In this document: in pieces, positions 44,363 to 51,889 of the stretch
How positions within the stretch are numbered: the first letter of the stretch is position 1
Layout: every line of letters begins with the position of its first letter
Assembly (NCBI GenBank): GCA_017455065.1
Contig: JAFTBU010000059.1
Location: 18,082 to 82,081, forward strand
Source: Bacteroidales bacterium
GTDB taxonomy: Bacteria; Bacteroidota; Bacteroidia; Bacteroidales; UBA932
Reading direction: 5' to 3'
Length of the DNA stretch: 64,000 nucleotides
Position numbers and translations under genes: made by a program
Notes under the pieces: model-generated
The model's input: only the letters and a program-made list of their open reading frames with translations
Databases searched by the model: none
What the model was told of the DNA's origin: nothing

Positions 44363-45562
44363 ATGAAAAAATCCATCGTCATCGCAGCCGCTCTCGGCAT
44401 TGCGGCGCTCTTTGCGGGCAGTGCTTACGCACAGTCCTCCGCACAGGTCCAGTTCCCGGATTACCAGTTCACGACCGTCAAGGCCAACCCCATCACCCCG
44501 ATCAAGAACCAGGCCAGCAGCGGTACCTGCTGGGCTTATTCCACCATCGCTTTCCTGGAGTCCGAGATCATCCGTATAAACAAGATCACCGACGAGGCCC
44601 GCTACCCCGACCTTTCAGTGTTCTGGATCGTCAGCCATTCCTATTCGGAGAGGGCTGAGAAGTACATACGCCTGGACGGAAACCTCACTTTCGGAGCCGG
44701 TTCCGAGGCCGATGACGTACTTCATGTGATACGCGACCACGGCATCGTCCCCCTGAAGGAGATGACAGGTATGAACTACGGCACCGAGCTGCCCAAGCAG
44801 GCAGAGCTCGACGCCATCCTGAACGCCTATGTGAGCGCAGTCGCCAAGAATCCCAACCGCACCCTCACCACCGCATGGAAGAGGGGCTTCGACGCCATAC
44901 TGAACGAGTACTTGGGCAAGCGTCCCGAGACCTTCACCGTGGACGGAAAGAGCTATGATCCCATCAGCTACCGCGACGCCCTGAAACTCAATGTGGACGA
45001 TTACGTCTCCCTGAGTTCGTTCACCCACCATCCTTTCTACACCTGGTTCCCCCTGGAGGTCTGCGACAACTGGCGCTGGGATTCAGTGTACAACGTCCCC
45101 ATCGACGAGTTGATGAAAGTCCTCGACGACGCCATCATGAACGGCTACACCGCCGCCTGGGGTGCTGACGTCAGCGATCCCGGCTTCACCCGCACCGGCC
45201 TCGCCATCTTCGTGGACGTGCCCGCCACCGCCGCCGCTGGTTCCGACCAGGAGCACTGGGTAGGCAGGGAAGAAGGCAGGCCCGCTCCCGTCGCCATCGT
45301 GGAGAAGAAGGCTTCCCAGGAGCAGCGCCAACAGGATTTCGACAACAAGACCATGACCGACGACCACGGCATGCAGATCTTCGGCATCGCCCGCGACCAG
45401 TTCGGTAAGAAGTATTACATGGTGCGCAATTCCTGGGGTGTGACCGGCAAGTTCTACGGCATCTGGTACGCCACCGAGGATTTCGTGAAGGGCCAGACCC
45501 TTGACATCGTTCTCCACAAGGACGCCCTTCCCAAGGACCTGAGGAAAAAAATCGGAAAATAA
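44363..45562 (+). CDS. C1-family cysteine peptidase (PepC/bleomycin hydrolase type), exported
   Basis: 399 aa from the ATG at 44363, with signal peptide MKKSIVIAAALGIAALFAGS (cleavage near AYAQ). Catalytic residues of papain-type peptidases are present: Gln and Cys in PIKNQASSGTCWAYSTIAFL, His in DDHGMQIFGIARDQFG and Asn in YMVRNSWG. The order and spacing match the bleomycin hydrolase/aminopeptidase C group, but here the enzyme is secreted to the periplasm or surface. It probably trims peptides. pssA begins on the base after its stop, so they are cotranscribed. Confidence 0.9.
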   Translation: MKKSIVIAAALGIAALFAGSAYAQSSAQVQFPDYQFTTVKANPITPIKNQASSGTCWAYSTIAFLESEIIRINKITDEARYPDLSVFWIVSHSYSERAEKYIRLDGNLTFGAGSEADDVLHVIRDHGIVPLKEMTGMNYGTELPKQAELDAILNAYVSAVAKNPNRTLTTAWKRGFDAILNEYLGKRPETFTVDGKSYDPISYRDALKLNVDDYVSLSSFTHHPFYTWFPLEVCDNWRWDSVYNVPIDELMKVLDDAIMNGYTAAWGADVSDPGFTRTGLAIFVDVPATAAAGSDQEHWVGREEGRPAPVAIVEKKASQEQRQQDFDNKTMTDDHGMQIFGIARDQFGKKYYMVRNSWGVTGKFYGIWYATEDFVKGQTLDIVLHKDALPKDLRKKIGK

Positions 45563-46285
45563 ATGTCTCTGAAAAAATACATTCCTGACTTCATAACATG
45601 CCTGAACCTCGCCTGCGGGGTCTCAGGCATTGTTTTCGCTTTCAAAGGAAGGTTCGATGTGGCTTTCCCCCTGATGCTCGCCGGAGCGCTGTTCGACTTC
45701 CTGGACGGACTGGCGGCGAGGCTCCTGGACGCCTACTCCCCTCTCGGGAAGGAACTGGATTCCCTCTGCGATGTGGTGACTTTCGGCGTGCTGCCTTCGG
45801 TGATGCTTTACAATCTCGCGTGCATCTGCAGTTTCGGGGAGAGCATCTGGTGCTGGACACCGCTTCTGATAGCCGTTTTCAGCGCTCTGAGGCTCGCGAA
45901 GTTCAATGTCGATGAGAGACAGCACGAATCGTTCCTGGGCCTCCCTACGCCCGCGTGTGCCATGCTCAGCGGAGCCATCTGCTATTTCGTGGCATCCAGC
46001 CAGTTCTCATTCCTCGCCGACTGGTGCGCCGGCCCCGTCTTCATCCCGGTCTATTCCGTGGTGATGTCCGCCCTGCTGGTCTGCGAGATCCCCATGTTCT
46101 CCATCAAATTCGGAGGAGCCGAAGCTGACCGGACCACACGCATCAAAAGGATCACTTTCTTCATCCTTGTCGCCGCTTCCGTCATCGTGACCGTGCTCAT
46201 GAAATGGAACTGGTCCGCGATCGTCCTGCTAGTGATGACGATCTACATCGTCAAGAACCTGGTCTATGCAGTAATGAAACTGTAG
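45563..46285 (+). CDS. pssA: CDP-diacylglycerol-serine O-phosphatidyltransferase
   Basis: 240 aa integral membrane enzyme. The CDP-alcohol phosphotransferase motif D-x2-D-G-x2-A-R-x8-G-x3-D-x3-D is intact in FDFLDGLAARLLD followed by SPLGKELDSLCD. About seven hydrophobic helices surround it. It makes phosphatidylserine, the precursor of phosphatidylethanolamine; a decarboxylase gene is not in the window. The first residues KKYIPDFITCLNLACGVSGI are characteristic of PssA over PgsA. Confidence 0.92.
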   Translation: MSLKKYIPDFITCLNLACGVSGIVFAFKGRFDVAFPLMLAGALFDFLDGLAARLLDAYSPLGKELDSLCDVVTFGVLPSVMLYNLACICSFGESIWCWTPLLIAVFSALRLAKFNVDERQHESFLGLPTPACAMLSGAICYFVASSQFSFLADWCAGPVFIPVYSVVMSALLVCEIPMFSIKFGGAEADRTTRIKRITFFILVAASVIVTVLMKWNWSAIVLLVMTIYIVKNLVYAVMKL

Positions 46286-46288
46286 TCT

Positions 46289-47656
46289 TTATTCGATTTT
46301 TCCGAGCTCACGTGCGCGGGTGGTGATGAAGTATTTGGTGAGGGTGCAAGGCTCCTCCCATGCGGGCATAGTGCCATGCTCCAGATACTCCAGGAAATTG
46401 CTTTCCACCTGCGCGAAATGCGCTTCGTGGCCCACCCGGTAGCTGTCGGGGATGAGCACGTGCCAACCGTGGCTGAGGGGTTCCAATTCGATTCCGGGGT
46501 ATCTCTGCGCCAGCGCTGCGAAGGCTGCGGTGACCTCATTGGCATACCGGGAATCGTCGGAGACGGCGCTGCCGTCGGAGGGCTCTATGTACAACTGCGG
46601 CAGGAACCCGCCGTCGGCGCCCTGGCGGATGACCAGGTCGGACTTGGTGCCGCGCAACATCGAGAAATGGCTGTCCCCTCCCTCCGGAGTCTCATATTGC
46701 CATAGTGCCGTGACCCGGGCGTTGATGCCTTTGAGACAATAATTGATCTCCCCATTGGAAAGCACCTTCAGCACTCCATCCTGCACGTCGGGGGCGAGGA
46801 ACTCCGGGTACTCGTCCAGGCCGGTGGAAGCCTTGAACTGGGCTGCGCTGAGGGTGGTGTACCAGCGCCGCGACGAATTGATGACGACGTCGTGGGGATA
46901 GAGGGCCTGCTCCGGGAAGCACTCCCAGCCCACCAGGTCCACGAGGTGGGTCATCACGTCGGTGATGGACTCTCCCTGCTGCCGGACGTCGTAGAACCAT
47001 GCGGGACGGATTAGGGCCGATCCGGAAACATTCTTGTAGAAATTGTGCACGCTCGTCATGATGACGCCGGGCTCCTCGGGGGTGCCCGCCTTCTGGGTGC
47101 CGAAAATGGCGGGGATGGCGGAGAGTTCCTTCTGGAGCACGGTGGTGATCTCGAACCGCTCTGTCATCACGTCGTAGAGCAGCAGCCCCTTGGAACGGGC
47201 GATCTCGAAGCAGTTCCTGAGCTCGTCGTACTGGGCGGCGTTGATAGCCATGGGCTTGTCTCCCAGGACATTCAGGCCCGCTTCCAGGCTCCGGCGTATG
47301 TACTCGGTCTTGCGGGAGTTGTTGCCAGAGATGACTACCACGTTGCCGGGCACCTCCGCGGTCATCCTCTGCAGGAAATCATCGCCTCTGTAGACTATCT
47401 CGTTCCAGTCCGTCGGGTCGTCCGGACGGCTGTTGTAAGCCTCGATCCTGCCCAGGTGTGCGTCCAGGTCAGCCCCGTCGGGAGCATAGACATACACATC
47501 CTTGGAGACCCCGGGAAGGCGGGTCTTCTGCACCAGGGCCGAATGGAAATGCCCCGGATCCAGTGTGACGAGTACGATTTCCTTTTTTTCTGAGGTCCCG
47601 GCGCAAGAAGCGAGGAGCAGCATGGCGGCGGACAATATGGCGATGCGGTCTTTCAT
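46289..47656 (-). CDS. Gfo/Idh/MocA-like oxidoreductase lipoprotein
   Basis: 455 aa from the ATG at 47656. The signal MKDRIAILSAAMLLLASCAG has a lipobox. The Rossmann-like half contains VVVISGNNSRKTEYIRRSLE and LNVLGDKPMAIN, the Gfo/Idh EKP-type motif in the form DKP. The C-terminal half matches the putative oxidoreductase C-terminal family of Bacteroidetes (HNFYKNVSGSALIRPAWFYD; SITDVMTHLVDLVGWECFPE). Such lipidated members are common next to glycan-use genes, though none is nearby. The N-terminal dinucleotide motif lacks the usual GxGxxG (it reads LVTLDPGHFHSAL), so NAD(P) binding is doubtful. Confidence 0.85.
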   Translation of the reverse strand: MKDRIAILSAAMLLLASCAGTSEKKEIVLVTLDPGHFHSALVQKTRLPGVSKDVYVYAPDGADLDAHLGRIEAYNSRPDDPTDWNEIVYRGDDFLQRMTAEVPGNVVVISGNNSRKTEYIRRSLEAGLNVLGDKPMAINAAQYDELRNCFEIARSKGLLLYDVMTERFEITTVLQKELSAIPAIFGTQKAGTPEEPGVIMTSVHNFYKNVSGSALIRPAWFYDVRQQGESITDVMTHLVDLVGWECFPEQALYPHDVVINSSRRWYTTLSAAQFKASTGLDEYPEFLAPDVQDGVLKVLSNGEINYCLKGINARVTALWQYETPEGGDSHFSMLRGTKSDLVIRQGADGGFLPQLYIEPSDGSAVSDDSRYANEVTAAFAALAQRYPGIELEPLSHGWHVLIPDSYRVGHEAHFAQVESNFLEYLEHGTMPAWEEPCTLTKYFITTRARELGKIE

Positions 47657-47686
47657 ATCGGCGAAATAGATTAGATGATTGCAATC

Positions 47687-47773
47687 CAAATATAAGAAAT
47701 CCCGCAAAAAACATATTCTTAATAAATAAAAATTCCCCGGGATAATGTAAAACAAAATAAAGTATTATATTTG
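47687..47773. promoter_or_regulatory. Divergent -7 boxes, oxidoreductase and tRNA-Val
   Basis: TATATTTG on the minus strand (47687-47694), about 30 nt before the oxidoreductase ATG; TATATTTG on the plus strand (47766-47773), 11 nt before the tRNA 5' end. The DNA between them is AT-rich. Confidence 0.55.
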
Positions 47774-47784
47774 CAGTCCCAAAC

Positions 47785-47859
47785 GGGACCATAGCTCAGT
47801 CGGTTTAGAGCGCTTGCTTCACACGCAAGAGGTCTGCAGTTCGAATCTGCATGGTCCCA
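47785..47859 (+). tRNA. tRNA-Val (anticodon CAC)
   Basis: Complete cloverleaf of 75 nt. The acceptor stem GGGACCA/TGGTCCC has discriminator A. The D arm starts AGCTCAG, and the anticodon stem CTTGC/GCAAG holds loop TTCACAC with anticodon CAC. The T arm is TGCAG-TTCGAAT-CTGCA. CCA is not encoded. It reads GUG valine codons. Confidence 0.93.
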
Positions 47860-47886
47860 CATCCATCCTCACACAGCAGGATCCCT

Positions 47887-47912
47887 GGCGTCCCCTCCCG
47901 GACGCCGTTTTT
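47887..47912 (+). terminator. Terminator of tRNA-Val
   Basis: Perfect 7-bp stem GGCGTCC/GGACGCC with a 6-nt loop, followed by GTTTTTGTTTT. Confidence 0.85.
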
Positions 47913-48070
47913 GTTTTCTGCCTGCCCTGCTGTCTGCCCGCTGCCTGCTGTCTGCCCGCCGCCCCGCTGTCTGCCCGCTGCCCTGCTGCCTTGCTGTCCC
48001 AGACAGGCCTTCCTTCTGTCGCCGCCTACGCTGGCTTGGCGGCATCTTCCCTCGGCCGCAGTCGAAAGCA

Positions 48071-48120
48071 ACGGGCGGGCGAGGAGAGCATTCAAAAATA
48101 GCTCACCGCAGCCCGCCCGT
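48071..48120. repeat. ACGGGCGGGC hairpin, copy 2
   Basis: ACGGGCGGGC (48071-48080) pairs with GCCCGCCCGT (48111-48120). Inside, GAGGAG and CACCGCA are as in copy 1, while the distal pairs are AGC/GCT instead of GAC/GTC. Confidence 0.75.
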
Positions 48121-48263
48121 AACCGCCGCAGGGCGTATATTGCGGCGGTGGTGCCCTGGCGTGACTCGCCGCCGCATCGCGTATACTGCGGCAGCGAGAG
48201 CCTTTGGTTGCGCGCCCTCCTCTGCAGTCGGTCCGCGTTTCAGGCCGGTACGGACCTGCACCG

Positions 48264-48419
48264 CATTTTGTAATTTTGCGGCCAGGGCAATCGGCCTCCC
48301 AGTGCACTCCAGGGCATATTTCGCTGGCCGCAAAGGGTTTTGAAAGGCGCTTTGGCCAGCCCGATCGGCCTTCCACGGCCCTCAGAGCCATATCCGCCTG
48401 GCCGCAAATATACAAAATG
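48264..48419. repeat. 23-bp inverted repeat with convergent -7 boxes
   Basis: Left arm 48264-48286 begins CATTTTGTAATTTTG, and the reverse complement of the right arm 48397-48419 begins CATTTTGTATATTTG; both continue CGGCCAGG. The arms differ only at the two positions that are free in the TAnnTTTG promoter box. Between them lie two type I cores flanked by GCGGCCAG/CTGGCCGC-like arms. Confidence 0.7.
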
Positions 48420-48499
48420 GGGTGATCGCTTTTCAGAAAGGGATGTGGACTCCTCGAAAACAACGAAAGGCTTTCCCGTAAGCGGCCCCGGCAGATTAT

Positions 48500-48569
48500 G
48501 ACATTCGTCAGCCCGCCGACCATGCCTCCCAGGGCCCTCCAGAGGGGTTCCGGCGGGCTGACGAATGTC
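48500..48569. repeat. 19-bp perfect hairpin with type I core
   Basis: GACATTCGTCAGCCCGCCG (48500-48518) and its exact complement (48551-48569) enclose a 32-nt type I core containing CTCCCAGGGCCCTCCAG. These arms are unrelated to those around the other copies of the core. Confidence 0.85.
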
Positions 48570-48599
48570 GAAATGTGCGGCTGAGCCCGATAGCCGCCA

Positions 48600-48750
48600 A
48601 CCCGAAATTCAGAGGGACAGCCACTATGGCTCCCAGGGCCCTCCAGGGAGTATGGGCTTGCCTTCTGCACCCATTTGGTCCTCAGAAGGCAAGCCGACCA
48701 CGCTTCTAGCGGCTTCTATCGGGGGTGCGGCGCGCCTCTGATTTTCGGGT
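48600..48750. repeat. S block, copy in region B
   Basis: 151 bp bounded by ACCCGAAATTCAGAGG (48600-48615) and CCTCTGATTTTCGGGT (48735-48750), 15 of 16 paired. Inside is a perfect 13-bp hairpin GGCTTGCCTTCTG/CAGAAGGCAAGCC around CACCCATTTGGTCCT. Same orientation as 14146-14296. Confidence 0.75.
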
Positions 48751-49084
48751 CGCCCGTTGGAACCTCAAACACTGAAAAGCAAAATTCACCTGGAAAAGTA
48801 AAGCGCCACAGAACGCATTGTAGGGCAAGTTGGAGTTCCAGGCGAGGCGATTTCGCCTCACCTGGAAAACTAGGATGCCTCCCAGGCCTCTGCAAAGGGG
48901 GTAGCTTTTCCAGGTGAATTTCGGGTCGAACCTTAATGAACATCACGGGAGCGCGGGGGTGCCACAGAGTGGCCTCCAGGAGGGGGTAGCGCTCCAGGTC
49001 TCGGCTCCGACCCGACACCGGGAGCGCGGGGGTGCCCTACAGCGCACTCTGGGAGGGGTCGTGCTCCCGGCGCGTTCATTAACG
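48751..49084. repeat. F block, inverted copy in region B
   Basis: Reverse-complement copy of 13811-14145, from CGCCCGTTGGAACCTC to GTTCATTAACG. The arms CACCTGGAAAA/TTTTCCAGGTG are perfect here, whereas the copy in region A has CACCTGGAAGAG/CTCTTTCAGGTG, so one base pair has changed on both sides. Confidence 0.75.
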
Positions 49085-49113
49085 ACCTGGGCCGCTACGA
49101 AAAGGCTGCTGCG

Positions 49114-49142
49114 AAGCCGCAACGTTGCTTAGGGGCTTTTTT
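49114..49142 (+). terminator. Terminator-like structure at the end of region B
   Basis: AAGCC (49114-49118) pairs with GGCTT (49134-49138), with the palindrome GCAACGTTGC inside, followed by TTTTTT. It would stop rightward transcription leaving region B; no gene on that strand precedes it. Confidence 0.5.
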
Positions 49143-49230
49143 GCTGCGGCCGTACCGGCCTGAGATGCTGTTTGGATGAGAGCAAGGGCGCATTCCGGAG
49201 GAGGCCGCCGCGGGATAAACGGAAAGGAAC

Positions 49231-50001
49231 TTATTTCGCGGAGCTGCCGAGCAGCTTTTCCGCGAGGTCTTTTTTGAGGATGCGGTAATGAGGGTGGTAG
49301 GCTTCTTCGTATGCCGCGCTGTGGTGGTAGGCATATTGGCCGGAGGCGAGGAGGCTGTCGAGTTTCCGGCTGTCCTCTTCCAGTCCGGGGATGTCCGGGT
49401 ACTTCATTTTCACCCGGGCCAGAATCGCCTTCCATTCCTTTTCCCAGGCGCGGATGGCGTTTTCTTCGACCGGAATGGCGCTTTGCATCAATGCGTCGGT
49501 GAGCTCCTCTGCTGAGACGGTGCCGTCCTGGATGCAGCGGAGCGAAACTCTCACGTAGTTTCCTTCCCAGCCGCACGGTTCTGAAATTGGCCCGTTCTCC
49601 ACTACTGCCGCTGCTCCCGTTCCAGCAGCCTCAGCCATTGCCTTGGCAGCCGCGGTCTCAGCTGCACCTACACCGGCAGCCTCCGCCGCGGACTCTGCAG
49701 CAGCCTCTGCCGCGGCTTCGGCCATTTCGGCCTCGATGTAGCGGAGGGCGCCGTCCCGGTCATTGATAATGTGGCCGGGGCCGAATCGGTCCTGGAAGAA
49801 ACTTTTGTAAAGGTCCTGGAGCCGGCTTTCCGGGAAGTCGGCCAGTTGTCTTTCGATGGCGGCGTCGACGGCTCGGGTGTCGATGATTTCAGCCTGGCAC
49901 GAAGTCAGCGTCGCCAGTCCGGCCACCCCGGCAAGTCCGGCCAGCATCTTCAGTGCAGTCCATATGGCCGGCAAGGCCTGTACAATACTCTTTTTCATCA
50001 T
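49231..50001 (-). CDS. Lipoprotein with Ala-rich insertion, unknown function
   Basis: 256 aa, starting at the ATG pair 50001/49998; the in-frame ATG at 50007 lies inside the promoter and is rejected. The signal peptide MMKKSIVQALPAIWTALKML and lipobox LTSC predict lipidation. LQDLYKSFFQDRFGPGHIIN belongs to a conserved but uncharacterised Bacteroidetes family. Between it and CGWEGNYVRVSLRCIQDGTV is a run of about 45 residues that is mostly Ala and Glu (repeats of AEAAAE), encoded by GCN-rich DNA and probably a recent expansion forming a helix. The gene adjoins repeat region B. Confidence 0.78.
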   Translation of the reverse strand: MMKKSIVQALPAIWTALKMLAGLAGVAGLATLTSCQAEIIDTRAVDAAIERQLADFPESRLQDLYKSFFQDRFGPGHIINDRDGALRYIEAEMAEAAAEAAAESAAEAAGVGAAETAAAKAMAEAAGTGAAAVVENGPISEPCGWEGNYVRVSLRCIQDGTVSAEELTDALMQSAIPVEENAIRAWEKEWKAILARVKMKYPDIPGLEEDSRKLDSLLASGQYAYHHSAAYEEAYHPHYRILKKDLAEKLLGSSAK

Positions 50002-50004
50002 CGG

Positions 50005-50012
50005 CAAATATA
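50005..50012 (-). promoter_or_regulatory. -7 box of the Ala-rich lipoprotein gene
   Basis: TATATTTG on the minus strand, only 3 nt from the first ATG and 6 nt from the second, so the transcript should be leaderless. Confidence 0.6.
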
Positions 50013-50145
50013 CTCAAAAGGCATTAAATACATCCCATCCCGGCCGTGGGACGAAATCCGGACCACTGATTTTCGTCCCCGAAACAGTCCCAAAATCCGC
50101 CAAACCGCCCCGTTCGAAACAAAAACGCCTTTCTGGTCTCAAGCT

Positions 50146-50177
50146 TTTGCGCCGCCACGTCGCGCATGATACCTTTG
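50146..50177 (+). promoter_or_regulatory. Promoter of the condensation-like gene
   Basis: TTTG (50146-50149), 20 nt, TACCTTTG (50170-50177). It lies after the ATG at 50166, so that start is excluded and the ATG at 50205 is used. Confidence 0.65.
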
Positions 50178-50204
50178 CATCAGAAAAAAAAGAAAACGCG
50201 ACAT

Positions 50205-51470
50205 ATGAATATCTCAAGTACACTCAGACTCGACAACGCTTCCCTGATCTATCCGGCAAGCCTGTCAAAGAAATACGCCTCCCTCTACAGGATGTCCGTC
50301 ACTCTTTCCGAGCCGGTCGACACCGATATTCTCCAGAAGGCCCTCGACGCCACTGTAAAGCGCATCCCCACCATGGGATACACCCTCACCAACGGTGCTT
50401 TCTGGTGGCATCTCGTAAAGATGGACGCCTCTCCCAAGGTACTCCCCTATTCGCATCTGCATAAATTCAGCATCAAAGGCAACGGCGGCTTCCTCTTCAA
50501 GCTCTCCGCCAACGACTGCCGCATAGTGCTCGACATATTCCACGTACTCACCGACGGCGGCGGTGCCATGACCATGCTCCTGACCCTCACCGCAGAGTAC
50601 CTCAGGCTCCGCTACGGAGTGAAGGTCTGCTACGGCGGCAGGATACTCGACCCCGCCGACACCCCCTATCCTTCCGAGACTGCGGATGCCTTCGACATGT
50701 TCAGCGGCAAGAAAGGCGCCCTCGAGCAGAACGACCCCGCCTACCATGTCCCCGGACGCGTCGAGAGCAATCCCACCCTGCACGACATGCGCATCCGCAT
50801 GCCCCTCGACCAGGTCTCCAAGGCTGCCAGGAAGTACGATGCCACTGTGACCGAACTCCTCACCGCCGCCATGCTGGACGCCCTGCAGGAAGTGCGCCGC
50901 ACCGAAAGCCCCCGCCGCAGCAAGAGCATACTCAAGGTGAGCGTCCCCGTGGACCTGCGCCGTATCTTCGGCAGCTGCACCCTGAGGAACTTCTCCTCCT
51001 ATGTCAATCTGGGGGTGGACGTGCGCAACGGCAACTATCCCTTCGAAGAGCTGGTCCGCATCGTCTCCGGGCAGAAGCGTCTATTCTCCATGGCAAGCGA
51101 GCTCGAGCCCAAGGTCGCCAAGAATGTGGAGCTTGAGGACAATTTCGCCATCAGCTGCCTCCCCCGCTTCATCAAGAAGCCCATCATAGATATCATCAAT
51201 AAGATTAAAGGTGACCGCTACTGCACCCACACCCTCTCCAACATCGGCCTCATCAGCCTGCCTGTCGAAATGCAGCCCTATGTGCGCGACATAGACTTCA
51301 TGCTGGGCCGTCAGAGGGGCAATTCGGGCGCTTCAGCCTGCGTGGGCTACAACGGCACCCTCTTCCTGAACATGTCCCGCAGGATCGCGGAAAACCACTT
51401 CGAAAACCTCTTCCTGGAGCGCATGCGCATCCTGGGCGTCAAGGCCCAGGCCGAAGAGCGCCAGGTCTAG
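50205..51470 (+). CDS. Condensation/CAT-fold acyltransferase, free-standing
   Basis: 421 aa from MNISSTLRLDNASLIYPASL at 50205. The motif IVLDIFHVLTDGGGAMTMLL contains H-x3-D-G, the catalytic core of the chloramphenicol acetyltransferase/NRPS condensation-domain superfamily. NFSSYVNLGVDVR and the later SNIGLI match the second half of the fold. No carrier-protein or adenylation domain is attached. Bacteroidales homologues are usually annotated as alcohol acetyltransferase-like. It probably transfers an acyl group from CoA or a carrier protein; substrate unknown. Its stop shares CTAG with the convergent metalloprotease gene. Confidence 0.78.
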   Translation: MNISSTLRLDNASLIYPASLSKKYASLYRMSVTLSEPVDTDILQKALDATVKRIPTMGYTLTNGAFWWHLVKMDASPKVLPYSHLHKFSIKGNGGFLFKLSANDCRIVLDIFHVLTDGGGAMTMLLTLTAEYLRLRYGVKVCYGGRILDPADTPYPSETADAFDMFSGKKGALEQNDPAYHVPGRVESNPTLHDMRIRMPLDQVSKAARKYDATVTELLTAAMLDALQEVRRTESPRRSKSILKVSVPVDLRRIFGSCTLRNFSSYVNLGVDVRNGNYPFEELVRIVSGQKRLFSMASELEPKVAKNVELEDNFAISCLPRFIKKPIIDIINKIKGDRYCTHTLSNIGLISLPVEMQPYVRDIDFMLGRQRGNSGASACVGYNGTLFLNMSRRIAENHFENLFLERMRILGVKAQAEERQV

Positions 51471-51847
51471 ATCAATTTATACTCCTTGAGCTGTGCGGAG
51501 AGCTTCCTGTGACCGGGGCAGAGGCTCTCCAGCAGGGCGTGGAACTCCGGCCCGTGATTCATGTAGCGCAGGTGGCAGAGCTCGTGCAACATCACATAGT
51601 CCCGAAGCTCTTCGGGAAGCCGCATCAGATTGAGATTCAGGTTGATATTGCCCTTGGAAGAACAGCTGCCCCAGTTGGAGACATTGTGCTTTATGCGCAC
51701 TGAGTTGTAGCTGAAGCCATGCTCCGACGCCAGCTCGGCGAGCCTGGGCGGCAGCACCTTCCTGGCCTCCTGCCGCAGCTGTTCCACTTCCGGCGTCTCC
51801 GGAAGGCTGCGCCTGGGACGGCGTCTCACTATTCTCCAAAACCACAT
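51467..51847 (-). CDS. YgjP/WLM-type zinc metalloprotease, short form
   Basis: 126 aa. HELCHLRYMNHGPEFHALLE contains HExxH and the third-ligand region of YgjP (DUF45, M48-like) proteins, and NVSNWGSCSSKGNINLNLNL is the family substrate-side strand pair. Typical YgjP proteins are about 230 aa; here only the C-terminal catalytic half is present, preceded by an Arg-rich N-terminus. No signal peptide. Both zinc-site His and the Glu are intact, so it may still be active. Confidence 0.85.
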   Translation of the reverse strand: MWFWRIVRRRPRRSLPETPEVEQLRQEARKVLPPRLAELASEHGFSYNSVRIKHNVSNWGSCSSKGNINLNLNLMRLPEELRDYVMLHELCHLRYMNHGPEFHALLESLCPGHRKLSAQLKEYKLI

Positions 51848-51854
51848 GACGGGG

Positions 51855-51883
51855 CAAAAATAAGCAATAATTCCCTATCTTTG
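51855..51883. promoter_or_regulatory. Divergent -7 boxes, metalloprotease and M15 peptidase
   Basis: TATTTTTG on the minus strand (51855-51862), 7 nt from the metalloprotease ATG; TATCTTTG on the plus strand (51876-51883), 6 nt from the M15 ATG. Both transcripts would be leaderless, and the two boxes are only 13 nt apart. Confidence 0.6.
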
Positions 51884-51889
51884 CCTTGT

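Larger units (their letters stand above)
47918..49142. repeat. Non-coding hairpin-repeat region B
   Basis: About 1.2 kb without a supportable gene. It begins with CTGCTGTCTGCCCGC-type tandem repeats (47918-48000). Then follow the ACGGGCGGGC hairpin, two 22-nt GCCGC...GCGGC elements (48125-48146 and 48171-48192), a segment bounded by a promoter-like inverted repeat, a 19-bp perfect hairpin, the S block and the inverted F block. Type I cores occur at about 48291, 48365, 48520, 48624, 48802, 48873, 48957 and 49029. The region ends at a plus-strand terminator-like structure. Confidence 0.8.

Noticed and set aside
47805-48095. Minus-strand frame of 96 codons over the tRNA
   Set aside because: It overlaps tRNA-Val and a tandem repeat; no supporting features.
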